From: JAIBJN01 sp963802795
GTDB lineage: Bacteria; Actinomycetota; Thermoleophilia; Gaiellales; Gaiellaceae
Length of the DNA: 64,000 bases
Assembly: GCA_963802795.1 (NCBI GenBank)
Contig: CAWDJV010000006.1
Location: 62,001 to 126,000, forward strand
Direction: 5' to 3'
The number at the start of each line of letters is the position of its first letter. Position 1 is the stretch's first letter. A model generated the notes under the pieces. The model did no database searches, was not told where the DNA came from, and saw nothing but the letters and a program-made list of their open reading frames with translations. This document shows positions 1 to 7,970 of this stretch, one piece after another. The translations under genes were made by a program, and so were the position numbers.

Positions 1-1
1 G

Positions 2-346
2 CGGCCCAACCTCCCGGTGAAGCCGGCGACCCTGTTCGTGAACAAGGCCGACCTCCGCGGCGATCGGCATTCGACGCTCACCTGGGGCGCGGCGCAGGCC
101 GGCGTCGCCCGGGGCGTGCTCGACTCCGTCGCCGACGGGGTGATCCCGGCCGCGGAGGTCGACGACCTCCTCCTCATCGCCGCTGTCTGGGTCGACTGGG
201 CCGCGGAGGACGAAGAGCTGATCTATGCGGGAAACGTGGCCGCCACGCAGGACGCGCTCGCGGCCGGGACCGAGGGGCGTCCGGCGATCGACGGGCTGCT
301 CGACCTCCGCCACGAGCCCGAGAACCCCTTCTTCAGACGCTCGTGA
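2..346 (+). CDS. Formaldehyde-activating enzyme-like protein (5' truncated)
   Basis: The reading frame is open from base 2, so the N-terminus lies outside the window. The visible ~114 residues match the C-terminal half of the Fae family: LFVNKADL, a GAAQAGVARGVLDSVADG helix, and a VIPAAEVDDLLLIAAVWVDW stretch resembling the Fae segment around IPADEADDLYVLVGVFIHW. Fae condenses formaldehyde with tetrahydromethanopterin. The catalytic His of the family lies in the missing N-terminus, so activity cannot be judged, and Fae homologues outside C1 metabolism exist. The stop codon overlaps the next gene's GTG start by 4 bp (GTGA), so the two are probably translationally coupled. Confidence 0.75.
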   Translation, partial: RPNLPVKPATLFVNKADLRGDRHSTLTWGAAQAGVARGVLDSVADGVIPAAEVDDLLLIAAVWVDWAAEDEELIYAGNVAATQDALAAGTEGRPAIDGLLDLRHEPENPFFRRS

Positions 347-1452
347 CGATCACGGGCGTCCGACTCCGGCGCCTGCGCTTCCCGCTCGACCCGCCGTTCG
401 CGCCCGCCTGGGACCCGAATCCCCGCCACGCGCTCGAGGCGACCCTCGTCTTCGTCGAGACCGACGAAGGGCTGACCGGGATCGGGTCCGGCGACACGAT
501 GGACGGCTTCGAGCGCTTCGAGGAGCTGTTCGTCGGCCACGACCCGCTCGACATCGAACGCCACGTGCGCGTCCTCGAGACGATCACGTTCCACGCGGGT
601 CGCTACTGGCCGCTCGAGGCGGCCCTCTGGGACCTCGCCGGCAAGGCCGAAGGGAGGCCCGCCGCGCGCCTCCTCGGCGGCCGAGCGACCCGCGTGGCCG
701 CCTACGCGTCCACGGCCGTGCAGCGGGAGCCCGCGACAGCCGCGGAGCACGCCGCAGCTCTCGTCGAGCAGGGTTTCGGGGCGCTCAAGCTCAGGATCGA
801 CCGCACTCGGCTTTCGGAGGGCATCGCGAGCGTCGCCGCCGTCCGGGAGGAGGTAGGCCGTGGGGTCGAGATCATGGTCGACCTCAACCAGGGATGGCAG
901 ATGCCGGGCGACCTCGATCCGCTCCTCGACCTCGAATCCGTGCTACCGGCAGCCGTGAGCCTGCGCGAGCTCGGCGTCCTCTGGCTCGAAGAGCCGCTCC
1001 CCGCCCACGACGTCGTCGGGCTCGCGCGCCTCCGGGCCGAGACCGGTCTGCGCATCGCGGGCGGAGAGATGGCGCGCACGCCCCACGAGCTGGAGGAGTA
1101 CCTGCGCGCGGACGCGCTCGACGTGTACCAGCCGGACGCCGTGCTCGCGGTCGGGCTCCTGCGGGCCAAGGAGCTCGCCGAGCGCGTCGTCCCGCAGGGG
1201 CTCTGGTTCACGCCGCACACCTGGACGAACGGGATCGGGCTCCTCGCGAACCTCCACCTCGCGGCCGGTGCCGGGGGCGGGCCGTACCTGGAGTACCCCT
1301 TCGACCCTCCCGGTTGGACGCCGGAGCGCCGGGACTTCATGCTTGCCGACCCGGTGCGTCCCGGCGCCGACGGGTTCCTCGTCGTCCCCGACCGGCCCGG
1401 GCTCGGGCTCGAGCTCGACGACGACGCGGTGGAGCGCTACGCGCTGAGTTGA
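343..1452 (+). CDS. Mandelate racemase/muconate lactonizing enzyme family protein
   Basis: 369 residues, the usual size for the enolase superfamily. An N-terminal capping domain (about 1-125) precedes a TIM barrel. Visible landmarks are ALKLRIDR (the KxK position, second Lys replaced by Arg), metal ligands in MVDLNQGW (Asp), LWLEEPLP (Glu) and RIAGGEMA (Glu), and WFTPHTWTNG on a late strand where the family's His/Asp base sits. These enzymes abstract a proton alpha to a carboxylate; substrate (sugar acid, dipeptide, muconate) cannot be read from sequence. GTG start chosen because it overlaps the preceding TGA. Next gene begins 2 bp after the stop. Confidence 0.85.
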   Translation: MTITGVRLRRLRFPLDPPFAPAWDPNPRHALEATLVFVETDEGLTGIGSGDTMDGFERFEELFVGHDPLDIERHVRVLETITFHAGRYWPLEAALWDLAGKAEGRPAARLLGGRATRVAAYASTAVQREPATAAEHAAALVEQGFGALKLRIDRTRLSEGIASVAAVREEVGRGVEIMVDLNQGWQMPGDLDPLLDLESVLPAAVSLRELGVLWLEEPLPAHDVVGLARLRAETGLRIAGGEMARTPHELEEYLRADALDVYQPDAVLAVGLLRAKELAERVVPQGLWFTPHTWTNGIGLLANLHLAAGAGGGPYLEYPFDPPGWTPERRDFMLADPVRPGADGFLVVPDRPGLGLELDDDAVERYALS

Positions 1453-1454
1453 CC

Positions 1455-2300
1455 ATGCCGACGTACGACGTCCACCAGCACCTCCTCCCCGAGCCGCTCC
1501 TCACGGCTCTCAGGGCTCGCGTGGAGCCGCCGCGGATCGCCGGCGGAACGCTCGAGCTTCGCTCCGGGTCGTTCCCGTTCGACGAGCGTGCCCACGACTT
1601 CGGCGAGCGCGCCGCCCTGCTCGACCGGGACGGGATCGACGTCGCCGTCGTCTCGCTCGCGCCGACCATGGAGACGGAGGCGCATCCGGAGCTCCGGGAC
1701 GCCTATCACGAGGGCATCGAAGCGGTCGTCGCGTCCTCGACCGGCCGCGTCCGGGCCCTCGCGGCGGGCGTTTGCCTGGACGGGTTCGCCGGGGCATGCG
1801 TCTCGGCCGGCGCGCTCGTCGCAGGGCTCGGAGACCTCCCGGACGAGCTCGAGGCCGCGGGTCAGGTGCTCTTCGTCCATCCGGGCCCGCCGGACGCGGC
1901 GCCCGGGGGAGCTCCACCGTGGTGGGCGGCCGTCGTCGACTACACGGCGCAAATGCAGGCCGCGTTCTTCGCCTGGCTCGCCGACGGCGCCTCGCGCTAC
2001 CCGGATCTCCACGTCGTGTTCGCCATGCTCGGAGGCGGAGCGCCCTTCCAGCTCGAGCGCCTGAGCCTCCGCGGCGGCGACGCGACCGCCGCCGCCCCGG
2101 CCACGGTTCACCTCGACACGTCCTCCTACGGACGGCGGGCGCTCGGGCTCTGCCTGGAGACGTACGGCGCGGAGTCGCTCGTCTACGGGAGCGATATCCC
2201 GGTGGTCGACTCGACGCCCACATTGCGCGCACTCGCGGAGCTGGGCGAGGACGTCCTCGCTACCGTCCGCTCCGAGAACCCCGGACGACTCTTTCCATGA
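1455..2300 (+). CDS. Amidohydrolase family protein (ACMSD-like)
   Basis: 281 residues. An N-terminal HxH metal motif (YDVHQHLLP), a mid-protein His (LFVHPGPP) and a C-terminal Asp (YGSDIPV) followed by NPGRLF are typical of the amidohydrolase_2 / aminocarboxymuconate-semialdehyde decarboxylase group, which decarboxylates or hydrolyses small aromatic-derived acids with one divalent metal. Oddity: where the family usually has a His-rich HxGGxxP strand, this protein has MLGGGAPF, so one expected His is missing. ATG start 2 bp after the previous stop; the stop overlaps the next start (ATGA). Part of a four-gene operon. Confidence 0.8.
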   Translation: MPTYDVHQHLLPEPLLTALRARVEPPRIAGGTLELRSGSFPFDERAHDFGERAALLDRDGIDVAVVSLAPTMETEAHPELRDAYHEGIEAVVASSTGRVRALAAGVCLDGFAGACVSAGALVAGLGDLPDELEAAGQVLFVHPGPPDAAPGGAPPWWAAVVDYTAQMQAAFFAWLADGASRYPDLHVVFAMLGGGAPFQLERLSLRGGDATAAAPATVHLDTSSYGRRALGLCLETYGAESLVYGSDIPVVDSTPTLRALAELGEDVLATVRSENPGRLFP

Positions 2301-3202
2301 GCACACCGCTCGAGCCCGCCCCGGCCTCGCTCGTCTCCGGCCGCACGGTCTTCCTCAAACGGGAAGACGTGCACGAGCTCGGGGCGTTCAAGTGGCGCGG
2401 CGCGCTGCCGGTGCTCGAGGCCTACCGAGACGACGGTGCGGACACGGTCGTCACGGCCTCCACCGGGAACCACGGCGCCGCGACCGCCTGGGCGGCGGCC
2501 CGACTCGGCCTACGAGCCCTGGTCTATGCGCCCGAGGCAGCGAGCGAGGCGAAGATCGCGCACGTCAAGCGGCTCGGCGCCGAGCTGCGCCTCACGGGCA
2601 CCGACCTGGACGAGGCGAAGGAGGAGGCGCGCCGCCACGCGGCGGCCAACGGCCTTCCGTTCTTCGAGGACGGCGCCGAGCGCGGCCAGTACGAGGGCTA
2701 CGGGACGATCGCAGACGAGATCCTGGACGCGCTCGACGAGCCTCCGGCTGCGATCGTCGTCCCGGTCGGCAACGGGGCATTGCTCGGGGGCATCGGCCTC
2801 AGGACCGCTGCCCGTGCGCCAGAGACCCTCCGCGTGGGAGTGGTCGCCAAGGAGGCTCCGGTCATGGCGGAGAGCTGGGAGGCGGGTCGGCTCGTCGAGA
2901 GCGATCGCTCCGCCACCTTCGCCGACGGGCTGGCGGTCCGCGTGGCGATTCCCCTGGCCGTGGACGTCCTCGCCGAGGTCGCCGACCGGATGCTCATCGT
3001 GTCGGAGCGCGACCTGGCGCGGGCGGTCGGCGCGTTCGCGGACGCCGGCATCCGCGTGGAAGGAGCGGGCGCGGCCGGGCTCGCCGCGCTGCCTCGGCTC
3101 GCCGACGTCGCCGGAGCCGTCGTCCTCGTCGTCACCGGCCGGAACATCGACGACGAGCTCCACACGAGAGCACACGAGCGACCCGACTCCTTCCCGGACT
3201 GA
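2297..3202 (+). CDS. PLP-dependent threonine dehydratase-like enzyme
   Basis: 301 residues of the fold-type II PLP family (threonine/serine dehydratase, diaminopropionate ammonia-lyase). The Schiff-base Lys is in FKWRGA, the phosphate/substrate loop is STGNHG, and the PLP phosphate-binding loop is GNGALLGG. No C-terminal ACT domain, so it is shorter than biosynthetic IlvA and closer to catabolic dehydratases or serine racemases. Starts inside the amidohydrolase stop codon (ATGA), hence last gene of the operon; an amino-acid-like intermediate released by the upstream hydrolase is a reasonable substrate, but that is inference. Confidence 0.82.
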   Translation: MSTPLEPAPASLVSGRTVFLKREDVHELGAFKWRGALPVLEAYRDDGADTVVTASTGNHGAATAWAAARLGLRALVYAPEAASEAKIAHVKRLGAELRLTGTDLDEAKEEARRHAAANGLPFFEDGAERGQYEGYGTIADEILDALDEPPAAIVVPVGNGALLGGIGLRTAARAPETLRVGVVAKEAPVMAESWEAGRLVESDRSATFADGLAVRVAIPLAVDVLAEVADRMLIVSERDLARAVGAFADAGIRVEGAGAAGLAALPRLADVAGAVVLVVTGRNIDDELHTRAHERPDSFPD

Positions 3203-3276
3203 CGCGGAAGGCTCCGCGCGCGGTTGCGCCCGCTCCCGCAACGCTAGACACTTCTGTCACGATCCGGAGCCGAGGG

Positions 3277-3798
3277 ATGACGACGCCGCCGCAACCGCCC
3301 GCCGAACTGCTCGAGCCCACCGCGGGCACCCCTGAGCCGACGACCAAGCCGAGCGCGGTCACCTACGCCGAGTACGAGGCCTGGGAGTTCGTGCACTTCC
3401 TCAGCTCGCACCTGGCGAGCCTCGAGACCCGCGCCGCGATCATCATGCCCGCCCAGGTGGCGGCGCTGATCGCCCTCTGGACGCAGCTCTACACCTTCGA
3501 GGAGGACGTCCCGCACGCGTTGGCATGGACGGCGTGGGCGGCGTTCCTGCTCAGCCTCGTCGGCGCCGCCTGGCTGATCACGCCGAATCGCCTCGGCCGC
3601 GCCTCCCTCGTCGGGCACGGTCTCGCCGCGCGGCCCGGGGCCGGCCGCGCGGAGATCGTCGAGGAGGTGTCTGCGATCGTTCAGTACCGGGTGCGCCTAC
3701 TCCATGTCGGCCTCCGCGTGTGCCTCGGGCTCACCGTCCTCGCCCTGGGCCTCGTCGTCCTTGCCTACGTCGTTGACAAGGTCTTCTACGGCTCGTAG
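3277..3798 (+). CDS. Predicted membrane protein, three TM segments
   Basis: 173 residues. A Pro/Thr-rich N-terminus is followed by a soluble helix (YAEYEAWEFVHFLSSHLASL) and three hydrophobic spans (about 52-75, 87-105, 148-170); the loop between spans two and three carries basic residues. ATG start at 3277, preceded by a GGAG-type ribosome site. I do not recognise a named family; the layout (helix, TM hairpin, cytoplasmic segment, TM) loosely resembles small SLATT or Pycsar-type membrane effectors, but no diagnostic motif is present. The last 102 bp overlap the convergent dprA gene. Confidence 0.65.
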   Translation: MTTPPQPPAELLEPTAGTPEPTTKPSAVTYAEYEAWEFVHFLSSHLASLETRAAIIMPAQVAALIALWTQLYTFEEDVPHALAWTAWAAFLLSLVGAAWLITPNRLGRASLVGHGLAARPGAGRAEIVEEVSAIVQYRVRLLHVGLRVCLGLTVLALGLVVLAYVVDKVFYGS

Positions 3799-4656
3799 GG
3801 CCCCCGTACCGGCGACGCGGTAGACGCCGTCGACGCCCACGACGAGCCCGGCCAGCTCGAGCTCGGTCAACGCGACGGCGACCTCTGCGCTCCCGGCGCC
3901 GGTGGCGCGGGAGGTCTCGTCGAGCGTCGCCGCGCCGCGGGCCAGGAACTCCGCCACCGCCCCGGCTTCGGACGACAGGGACGCCGCAGGGGCAGCCGGA
4001 GCAGGCTCGACTCCGAGCGCTTCGAGGACGTCGCCGGCCGACAGGAGAGGCGTCGCTCCCTGGCGGATGAGGTCGTTCGTGCCCGCGGAGAGCGCGCTCG
4101 TGATCTCTCCCGGGACGGCGAAGACCTCGCGGCCGAGCTCGAGCGCGAAGTCGGCGGTGATGAGCGCCCCCGAGCGCTCTCGCGCTTCCACGACGACGGT
4201 CGCGCGGGCGAGGCCCGCGATGATTCGATTTCTCGCCGGGAACCTCCACGGGGAGGGCTCGACGCCGGGCTCGTACTCGGAGACGACGAGGCCGGTTTCG
4301 GCGATGCGCCGCGCCAGCTCGGAGTGCGCACGGGGGTAGTCGCGGTCGATGCCGCAGCCCAGGACGGCCACGGTCGCCCCGCCGGCCTGGAGGGCCCCGC
4401 GATGCGCCTCGCCGTCCACGCCGCGGGCGAGCCCGCTGACCACGACCATGCCGGCGGCGGCGAGATCGCGCGCCAGCTCACGCGCGACCTGAGCGCCGTA
4501 GGGCGAGCAGCTCCGGGCCCCGACGATTGCGACGGCGGGCAGCTCGAGGACAGCCGTCGAGCCATGCCTCAGATAGAGACGCCGCGGCGGGTCGTGCAGC
4601 TCCGCGAGCAACGGTGGATAGCCGGGTGCGCCCTTCGAGACGGAGAGGTACGTCAC
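3697..4656 (-). CDS. dprA: DNA processing protein DprA
   Basis: 319 residues. The extended Rossmann fold is clear: GARSCSPYGAQVAREL, VSGLARGVDGEAHRGAL, AVLGCGIDRDYPRAH, then FPARNRIIAGLA and ERSGALITADFALE. A C-terminal winged-helix-like region (SLSSEAGAVAEFLARGAATLDE) follows, ending in an acidic tail. DprA loads RecA on incoming single-stranded DNA during transformation. Its start overlaps the comM stop by 4 bp (ATGA), the usual comM-dprA pairing. The 3' end overlaps a convergent membrane-protein gene. Confidence 0.93.
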   Translation of the reverse strand: MTYLSVSKGAPGYPPLLAELHDPPRRLYLRHGSTAVLELPAVAIVGARSCSPYGAQVARELARDLAAAGMVVVSGLARGVDGEAHRGALQAGGATVAVLGCGIDRDYPRAHSELARRIAETGLVVSEYEPGVEPSPWRFPARNRIIAGLARATVVVEARERSGALITADFALELGREVFAVPGEITSALSAGTNDLIRQGATPLLSAGDVLEALGVEPAPAAPAASLSSEAGAVAEFLARGAATLDETSRATGAGSAEVAVALTELELAGLVVGVDGVYRVAGTGALRAVEDLVNDVGKDDEAQGEDGEPEAHAEADME

Positions 4657-6107
4657 GAAGTCAGCTCCTGGGGCGGCCGGTACGAGAGCGCCTCGGCGAC
4701 GTGGGCGGGCGTGACAGAGCCTGCGTCCGCGAGAGCTGCGATCGTGGCGGCAACGCGGAGCACACGGCCGCGGCCGCGCGCAGACAGTGGCAGCGTGTCG
4801 ACCGCCCGCGCGAGAAGCGTGCGCGCATCCGTGTCCGGGAGCGGCCGTTCGGCGCGCAGCCGGTCGGCTGCGGCCGCGACGCGGGCCCTCACCGCGGCGG
4901 ACGGCTCGGCCGGGGCGGCATCGAGCTCACGCCCGCGTGGGCGCGGAAGGGCGAGGACGAGGTCGAAGCGGTCGAGGAGGGGCCCTGACAGCTTCGCCGC
5001 GTACGCAGCGAGCCGCTGCGGCGTGCATCTGCATTCGACGGCCGGGTCTCCGCGGGCCCCGCAGGGGCAGAGATTCATCGTCCCCACGAGCACGAACCTG
5101 GCAGGGAACACGGCCTGTCCCCCCACTCGGGCGATCGCGACCAGTCCGTCCTCGAGCGGCTGGCGCAGGCCCTCGAGAACCGGGCGGTGGAACTCGGCGA
5201 GCTCGTCGAGCAGGAGGACGCCGTGGTGGGCAAGGCTGACCTCGCCCGGACGCGGCCCCGGGCCCCCGCCCACCACCGCCGCCGCCGAGGCCGTGTGGTG
5301 CGGGGCGCGAAAGGGCGGGTGGTCGAGCAGCGGGCGGCCTGGCGGGAGGACCCCGGCGACCGAGTGGATCCGCGTCACCTCGAGCGCCTGCGCGAGCTCG
5401 AGGGCCGGAAGAATCCCCGGCAGGCGCCTGGCGAGCATGGTCTTCCCGGTTCCGGGAGGCCCGGCGAACAGGATGTTGTGCCCTCCGGCTGCGACGATCT
5501 CGAGCGCCCGGCGGGCCCGCTCCTGGCCGCGCACGTCGGCGAGGTCGGGCCAGGAGCCGTTCGCGGCGGGCCTCGCGGGCTCCACCGGCGGCGGCTCGAA
5601 GCGGCCGCGCAGATAGGCGCTTGCCTCGGCCAGGTGGCGGAGCGGGACCGGCTCGACGCCGGCGAGGGCCGCCTCGGGCGCGGAGTCCAGGGCACAGAGG
5701 AGGCGCTCGAGCCCGCCCGCGACGGCTGCCTCGGCGGCGACGATCGCGCCCCGAACGGGCCTGACGCGTCCGTCGAGGGCGAGCTCGCCCAGAGCCGCGT
5801 GCCCGGCGAGCCGCTCCGGCGGCACCTGGTACGAGGCCGCCAGGACCGCGAGCGCGATCGGAAGGTCGTAGCCCGATCCCTCTTTCCGGAGGCCGGCCGG
5901 CGCCAGGTTGACCGTGATCCTGCGCCGGGGCCATTCGAGCTCGGCGCTGGCGATCCCGCTGCGCACCCGTTCCTTCGCTTCCTGGCACGCCTTGTCGGGG
6001 AGCCCGACGATCGTCAGGCTCGGCACGCCGCGCTGGATGTGAGCCTCGACCTCGACCAGCCTCGCCTCGAGCCCGACCAGGGCATGGGTGACGGCGCGCG
6101 CAAGCAC
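4653..6107 (-). CDS. comM: ComM/YifB-family AAA+ ATPase (Mg-chelatase-like)
   Basis: 484 residues from a GTG at 6107; the frame stays open further upstream, but homology begins at LARAVTHALVGLEARLVEVE, so longer starts are unlikely. An N-terminal Lon-protease-like fold (VGLPDKACQEAKERVRSG, VNLAPAGLRKEG) precedes Walker A GPPGTGKTMLARRLPGILP, the family motif FRAPHHTAS, Walker B LLLDELAEF and a C-terminal Mg-chelatase domain (LSGPLLDRFDLVL). ComM is a hexameric helicase that promotes branch migration during natural transformation. Couples to dprA through an ATGA overlap. Confidence 0.92.
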   Translation of the reverse strand: MLARAVTHALVGLEARLVEVEAHIQRGVPSLTIVGLPDKACQEAKERVRSGIASAELEWPRRRITVNLAPAGLRKEGSGYDLPIALAVLAASYQVPPERLAGHAALGELALDGRVRPVRGAIVAAEAAVAGGLERLLCALDSAPEAALAGVEPVPLRHLAEASAYLRGRFEPPPVEPARPAANGSWPDLADVRGQERARRALEIVAAGGHNILFAGPPGTGKTMLARRLPGILPALELAQALEVTRIHSVAGVLPPGRPLLDHPPFRAPHHTASAAAVVGGGPGPRPGEVSLAHHGVLLLDELAEFHRPVLEGLRQPLEDGLVAIARVGGQAVFPARFVLVGTMNLCPCGARGDPAVECRCTPQRLAAYAAKLSGPLLDRFDLVLALPRPRGRELDAAPAEPSAAVRARVAAAADRLRAERPLPDTDARTLLARAVDTLPLSARGRGRVLRVAATIAALADAGSVTPAHVAEALSYRPPQELTS

Positions 6108-6173
6108 GCCTTCGACAGTAGGGAGGGAAAACGCGCCGGTTCCTCGCGAAAGGCGACGGGCCCGTGCCGACGT

Positions 6174-6336
6174 GAACCCCTTTCGGGATGATGCGTCGCC
6201 GACGGGGTGTCCTGGGCGAGTGCGAGGCAAGGACGCAGGGAGCGCTCGTATTCGAGAATACGGGCGCGACTGAGGACGCAGAATCGCGCCGTCCAGGGCG
6301 GCCCGGCGGCACCGGGCTTCATTCCGAGAGGGGTTC
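6174..6336. repeat. Long imperfect palindrome, ~163 bp (second type)
   Basis: Ends are inverted: GAACCCCTTTCGGGATGA on the left against the complement of TTCATTCCGAGAGGGGTTC on the right. The centre is CGTATTC-GA-GAATACG (6247-6262), and the arms between pair with some mismatches, so the whole stretch can fold into one hairpin. It lies between comM and yraN (both minus strand) and its right end abuts the yraN stop codon TAA. Size and placement match the element family at 7424 and elsewhere, but the sequence differs. No protein-coding capacity seen. Confidence 0.6.
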
Positions 6337-6708
6337 TTAGTCGAAGGGGGCGCGCTCGATCCGGCGGCCGCGCACGGCGACCGCTTCGAAGGCGACATCG
6401 AGCCCGTCGAGCTCGGGCCGGGCCGCGAGCCAGGCGAGCGCAGCCTGCCTGACGCGGTGCGCCTTCCGGGGCCCGACGGCCTCCCAGGGATCGCCGTAGT
6501 CGGGCCCGCTTCGCGCCTTCACCTCGGAGAAGACCACCGTCCGGCCCCTGCGGACGACGAGATCGAGCTCGTAGCCGCCGGCCCACGCGTTTGCGTCCAG
6601 GATCCGGTAGCCGCGGAGGCGGTAGTGGCGCCGGACGCGGCGCTCGGCTTCAGGCCCGAGTCGCCGTGAGGAGCTCGGCCTCGGCGGCCTCGACCTCGAG
6701 CTCCGCAT
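6337..6708 (-). CDS. yraN: YraN family putative nuclease (UPF0102)
   Basis: About 123 residues from the only nearby start (ATG at 6708), which overlaps rnhB by 59 bp; the conserved part begins at LGPEAERRVRRHYRLRGY. The core GGYELDLVVRR...VVFSEVKARSG carries the Glu-Asp-ExK pattern of restriction-endonuclease-like folds, followed by the conserved AVGPRKAHRVRQAALAWL helix. Function of the family is not established. Adjacent to rnhB, as in most bacteria. Its first ~25 residues are low-complexity Arg/Ser/Pro, so the true start may be a non-standard codon closer to the conserved region. Confidence 0.8.
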   Translation of the reverse strand: MRSSRSRPPRPSSSRRLGPEAERRVRRHYRLRGYRILDANAWAGGYELDLVVRRGRTVVFSEVKARSGPDYGDPWEAVGPRKAHRVRQAALAWLAARPELDGLDVAFEAVAVRGRRIERAPFD

Positions 6709-7336
6709 AGCAACGCGCCTCGAACGAGCGCCGGTGAAGGACGGTCGGGCCCAGCCGACGCACGATCGCCGAGTGCCCGGGCGTGATGTAGCCGACGTGG
6801 GAAACGAAGTCGTAGCTCGGGTACAACGCGTCCAGCCGGCGCATCGCCCGGTCTCGGACAACTTTGGCGATGATCGACGCGGCCGCGATCGCAGCGCTCT
6901 TCGTGTCTCCGTCGACGACTGCCCGGTGCTCGGGCGCGAGCGGCCCGAGCCGGAATCCGTCCACGAGGCAGGCCTCGGCAGGTGGGGCGAGGGCCAGGAG
7001 CGCCTCCCTGAGCCCGCGCAGGTTCGAGCGATGGAGGCCGTCGCGGTCGATCGCCCCCGGGGGAATCACCCGGACCGCGATCTTCGTTGCGCACCGCGTC
7101 ACGGCGCGGAAGAGCTCCTCTCGCTCCGCCGGGTCGACCTGCTTCGAGTCGTTCAGAAGCGCGAGCGGCCTGACGCGATGGTCGCGCAGCCGTTCGTAGT
7201 CGAAGAGCACGCCTGCGGTAACCAGGGGCCCGGCGAGGCTTCCGCGCCCCGCTTCGTCGGCGCCCGCGACGAAGCGCACCCCCAGCCGGCGGTCGAAGGC
7301 GAGGAGCTTGCGGCCCGGACGGCGATTCGGCGGCAC
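6650..7336 (-). CDS. rnhB: Ribonuclease HII
   Basis: 228 residues from GTG at 7336. The open frame extends into the upstream repeat, but that part is not homologous. Catalytic acidic residues: GADEAGRGSLAGP (Asp-Glu), ACLVDGF (Asp) and VVDGDTKSAAIAAASIIAKVVRDRAM (Asp). HPG-like region SHVGYITPGHSAI. RNase HII cuts at ribonucleotides embedded in DNA and removes RNA from hybrids. The 3' end overlaps yraN. A ~86 bp gap and a 164 bp repeat element separate it from rplS upstream. Confidence 0.93.
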   Translation of the reverse strand: MPPNRRPGRKLLAFDRRLGVRFVAGADEAGRGSLAGPLVTAGVLFDYERLRDHRVRPLALLNDSKQVDPAEREELFRAVTRCATKIAVRVIPPGAIDRDGLHRSNLRGLREALLALAPPAEACLVDGFRLGPLAPEHRAVVDGDTKSAAIAAASIIAKVVRDRAMRRLDALYPSYDFVSHVGYITPGHSAIVRRLGPTVLHRRSFEARCYAELEVEAAEAELLTATRA

Positions 7337-7423
7337 CCGAGCGAGGATAGCGCGGCGGCGAGACGCCGATCCGGCCGCGCGCGGTTTCGCCACGACCCCG
7401 CGCGTGTTTCGCGACGCTTGACT

Positions 7424-7587
7424 AGTGCCCCGCCAGGTGATGCTGCCTAGCTTCTGCGTCGCGAGCACCAAGCATGAGTCCGCACTCGTCCGCAGCCAAG
7501 GCTGGACGCCTTGGCAAGGGCGAGGGTGGGCTCAGGCGCCGTGTGATCGCGGGGCAGGAGCTAGTGGGCATTGCCTGGTGGGGCACT
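7424..7587. repeat. 164 bp palindromic intercistronic element, copy A
   Basis: Begins AGTGCCCCGCCAGG and ends CCTGGTGGGGCACT, with a central stem-loop CCAAGGC-TGGAC-GCCTTGG. The two arms pair along most of their length (for example TAGCT on both sides next to the shared TTCTGC/GCAGGAG pairing). Lies between rplS (its TAA stop complement begins at 7587, the last base of the element) and rnhB. Part of a family of five full copies and one deleted copy in this window. Confidence 0.85.
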
Positions 7588-7940
7588 TACGAAGTCCGCT
7601 GCTTCTCGCGGACCCGCGCCTTCTTCCCCACCTTGGAGCGCAGGTAGTAGAGCTTGGCGCGGCTCACGTCGCCGATCGCGGCGACGTCGATCTTCTCGAT
7701 CTTCGGCGAGTGAAGCGGGAACGTCCGCTCGACTCCGACGCCGAAGGAGTTCTTCCTGACCGTGAACGTCTCCCGCACGCCCGCCCCCTGGCGCTTGATG
7801 ACGATGCCCTCGAAGACCTGGACGCGGCGGCGCTGGCCCTCGATCACCTGGAAGTGGACGCGCACCGTGTCGCCCGCCTTGAACGCGGGGAGGTCGTCGC
7901 GCAGCTGCCTACGCTCGAGGATGTCGATGGGCGTGGTCAT
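7587..7940 (-). CDS. rplS: 50S ribosomal protein L19
   Basis: 117 residues, full length for L19. Recognised by FKAGDTVRVHFQVIEG, RVQVFEGIVIKRQGAG, ETFTVRKNSFGVGVERTFPLHSP, IEKIDVAAIGDVSRAKLYYLR and the basic C-terminus KVGKKARVREK. L19 sits at the 30S-50S interface. In the common rpsP-rimM-trmD-rplS order, two signal peptidase genes are interposed here between trmD and rplS. Its stop codon touches palindromic element copy A. Confidence 0.97.
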   Translation of the reverse strand: MTTPIDILERRQLRDDLPAFKAGDTVRVHFQVIEGQRRRVQVFEGIVIKRQGAGVRETFTVRKNSFGVGVERTFPLHSPKIEKIDVAAIGDVSRAKLYYLRSKVGKKARVREKQRTS

Positions 7941-7970
7941 GAAAAGGGCGGCCGAAGCCGCGCGGCAATG

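Noticed and set aside
225..2300. 691-residue open frame overlapping the enolase and amidohydrolase genes
   Set aside because: Its first two thirds are Arg/Pro-rich shadow translation; only the last 281 residues (from 1455) are a real protein.
6247..6262. CGTATTC-GA-GAATACG as a LexA/SOS operator
   Set aside because: It does not match the actinobacterial GAAC-n4-GTTC box and is better explained as the centre of a 163 bp palindrome.
7337..7471. N-terminal extension of RNase HII starting MVLATQKLGSITWRGT
   Set aside because: This peptide is a translation of the palindromic element; nearly the same peptide appears at every copy (for example 8629 and 51501), so it is repeat sequence, not protein.
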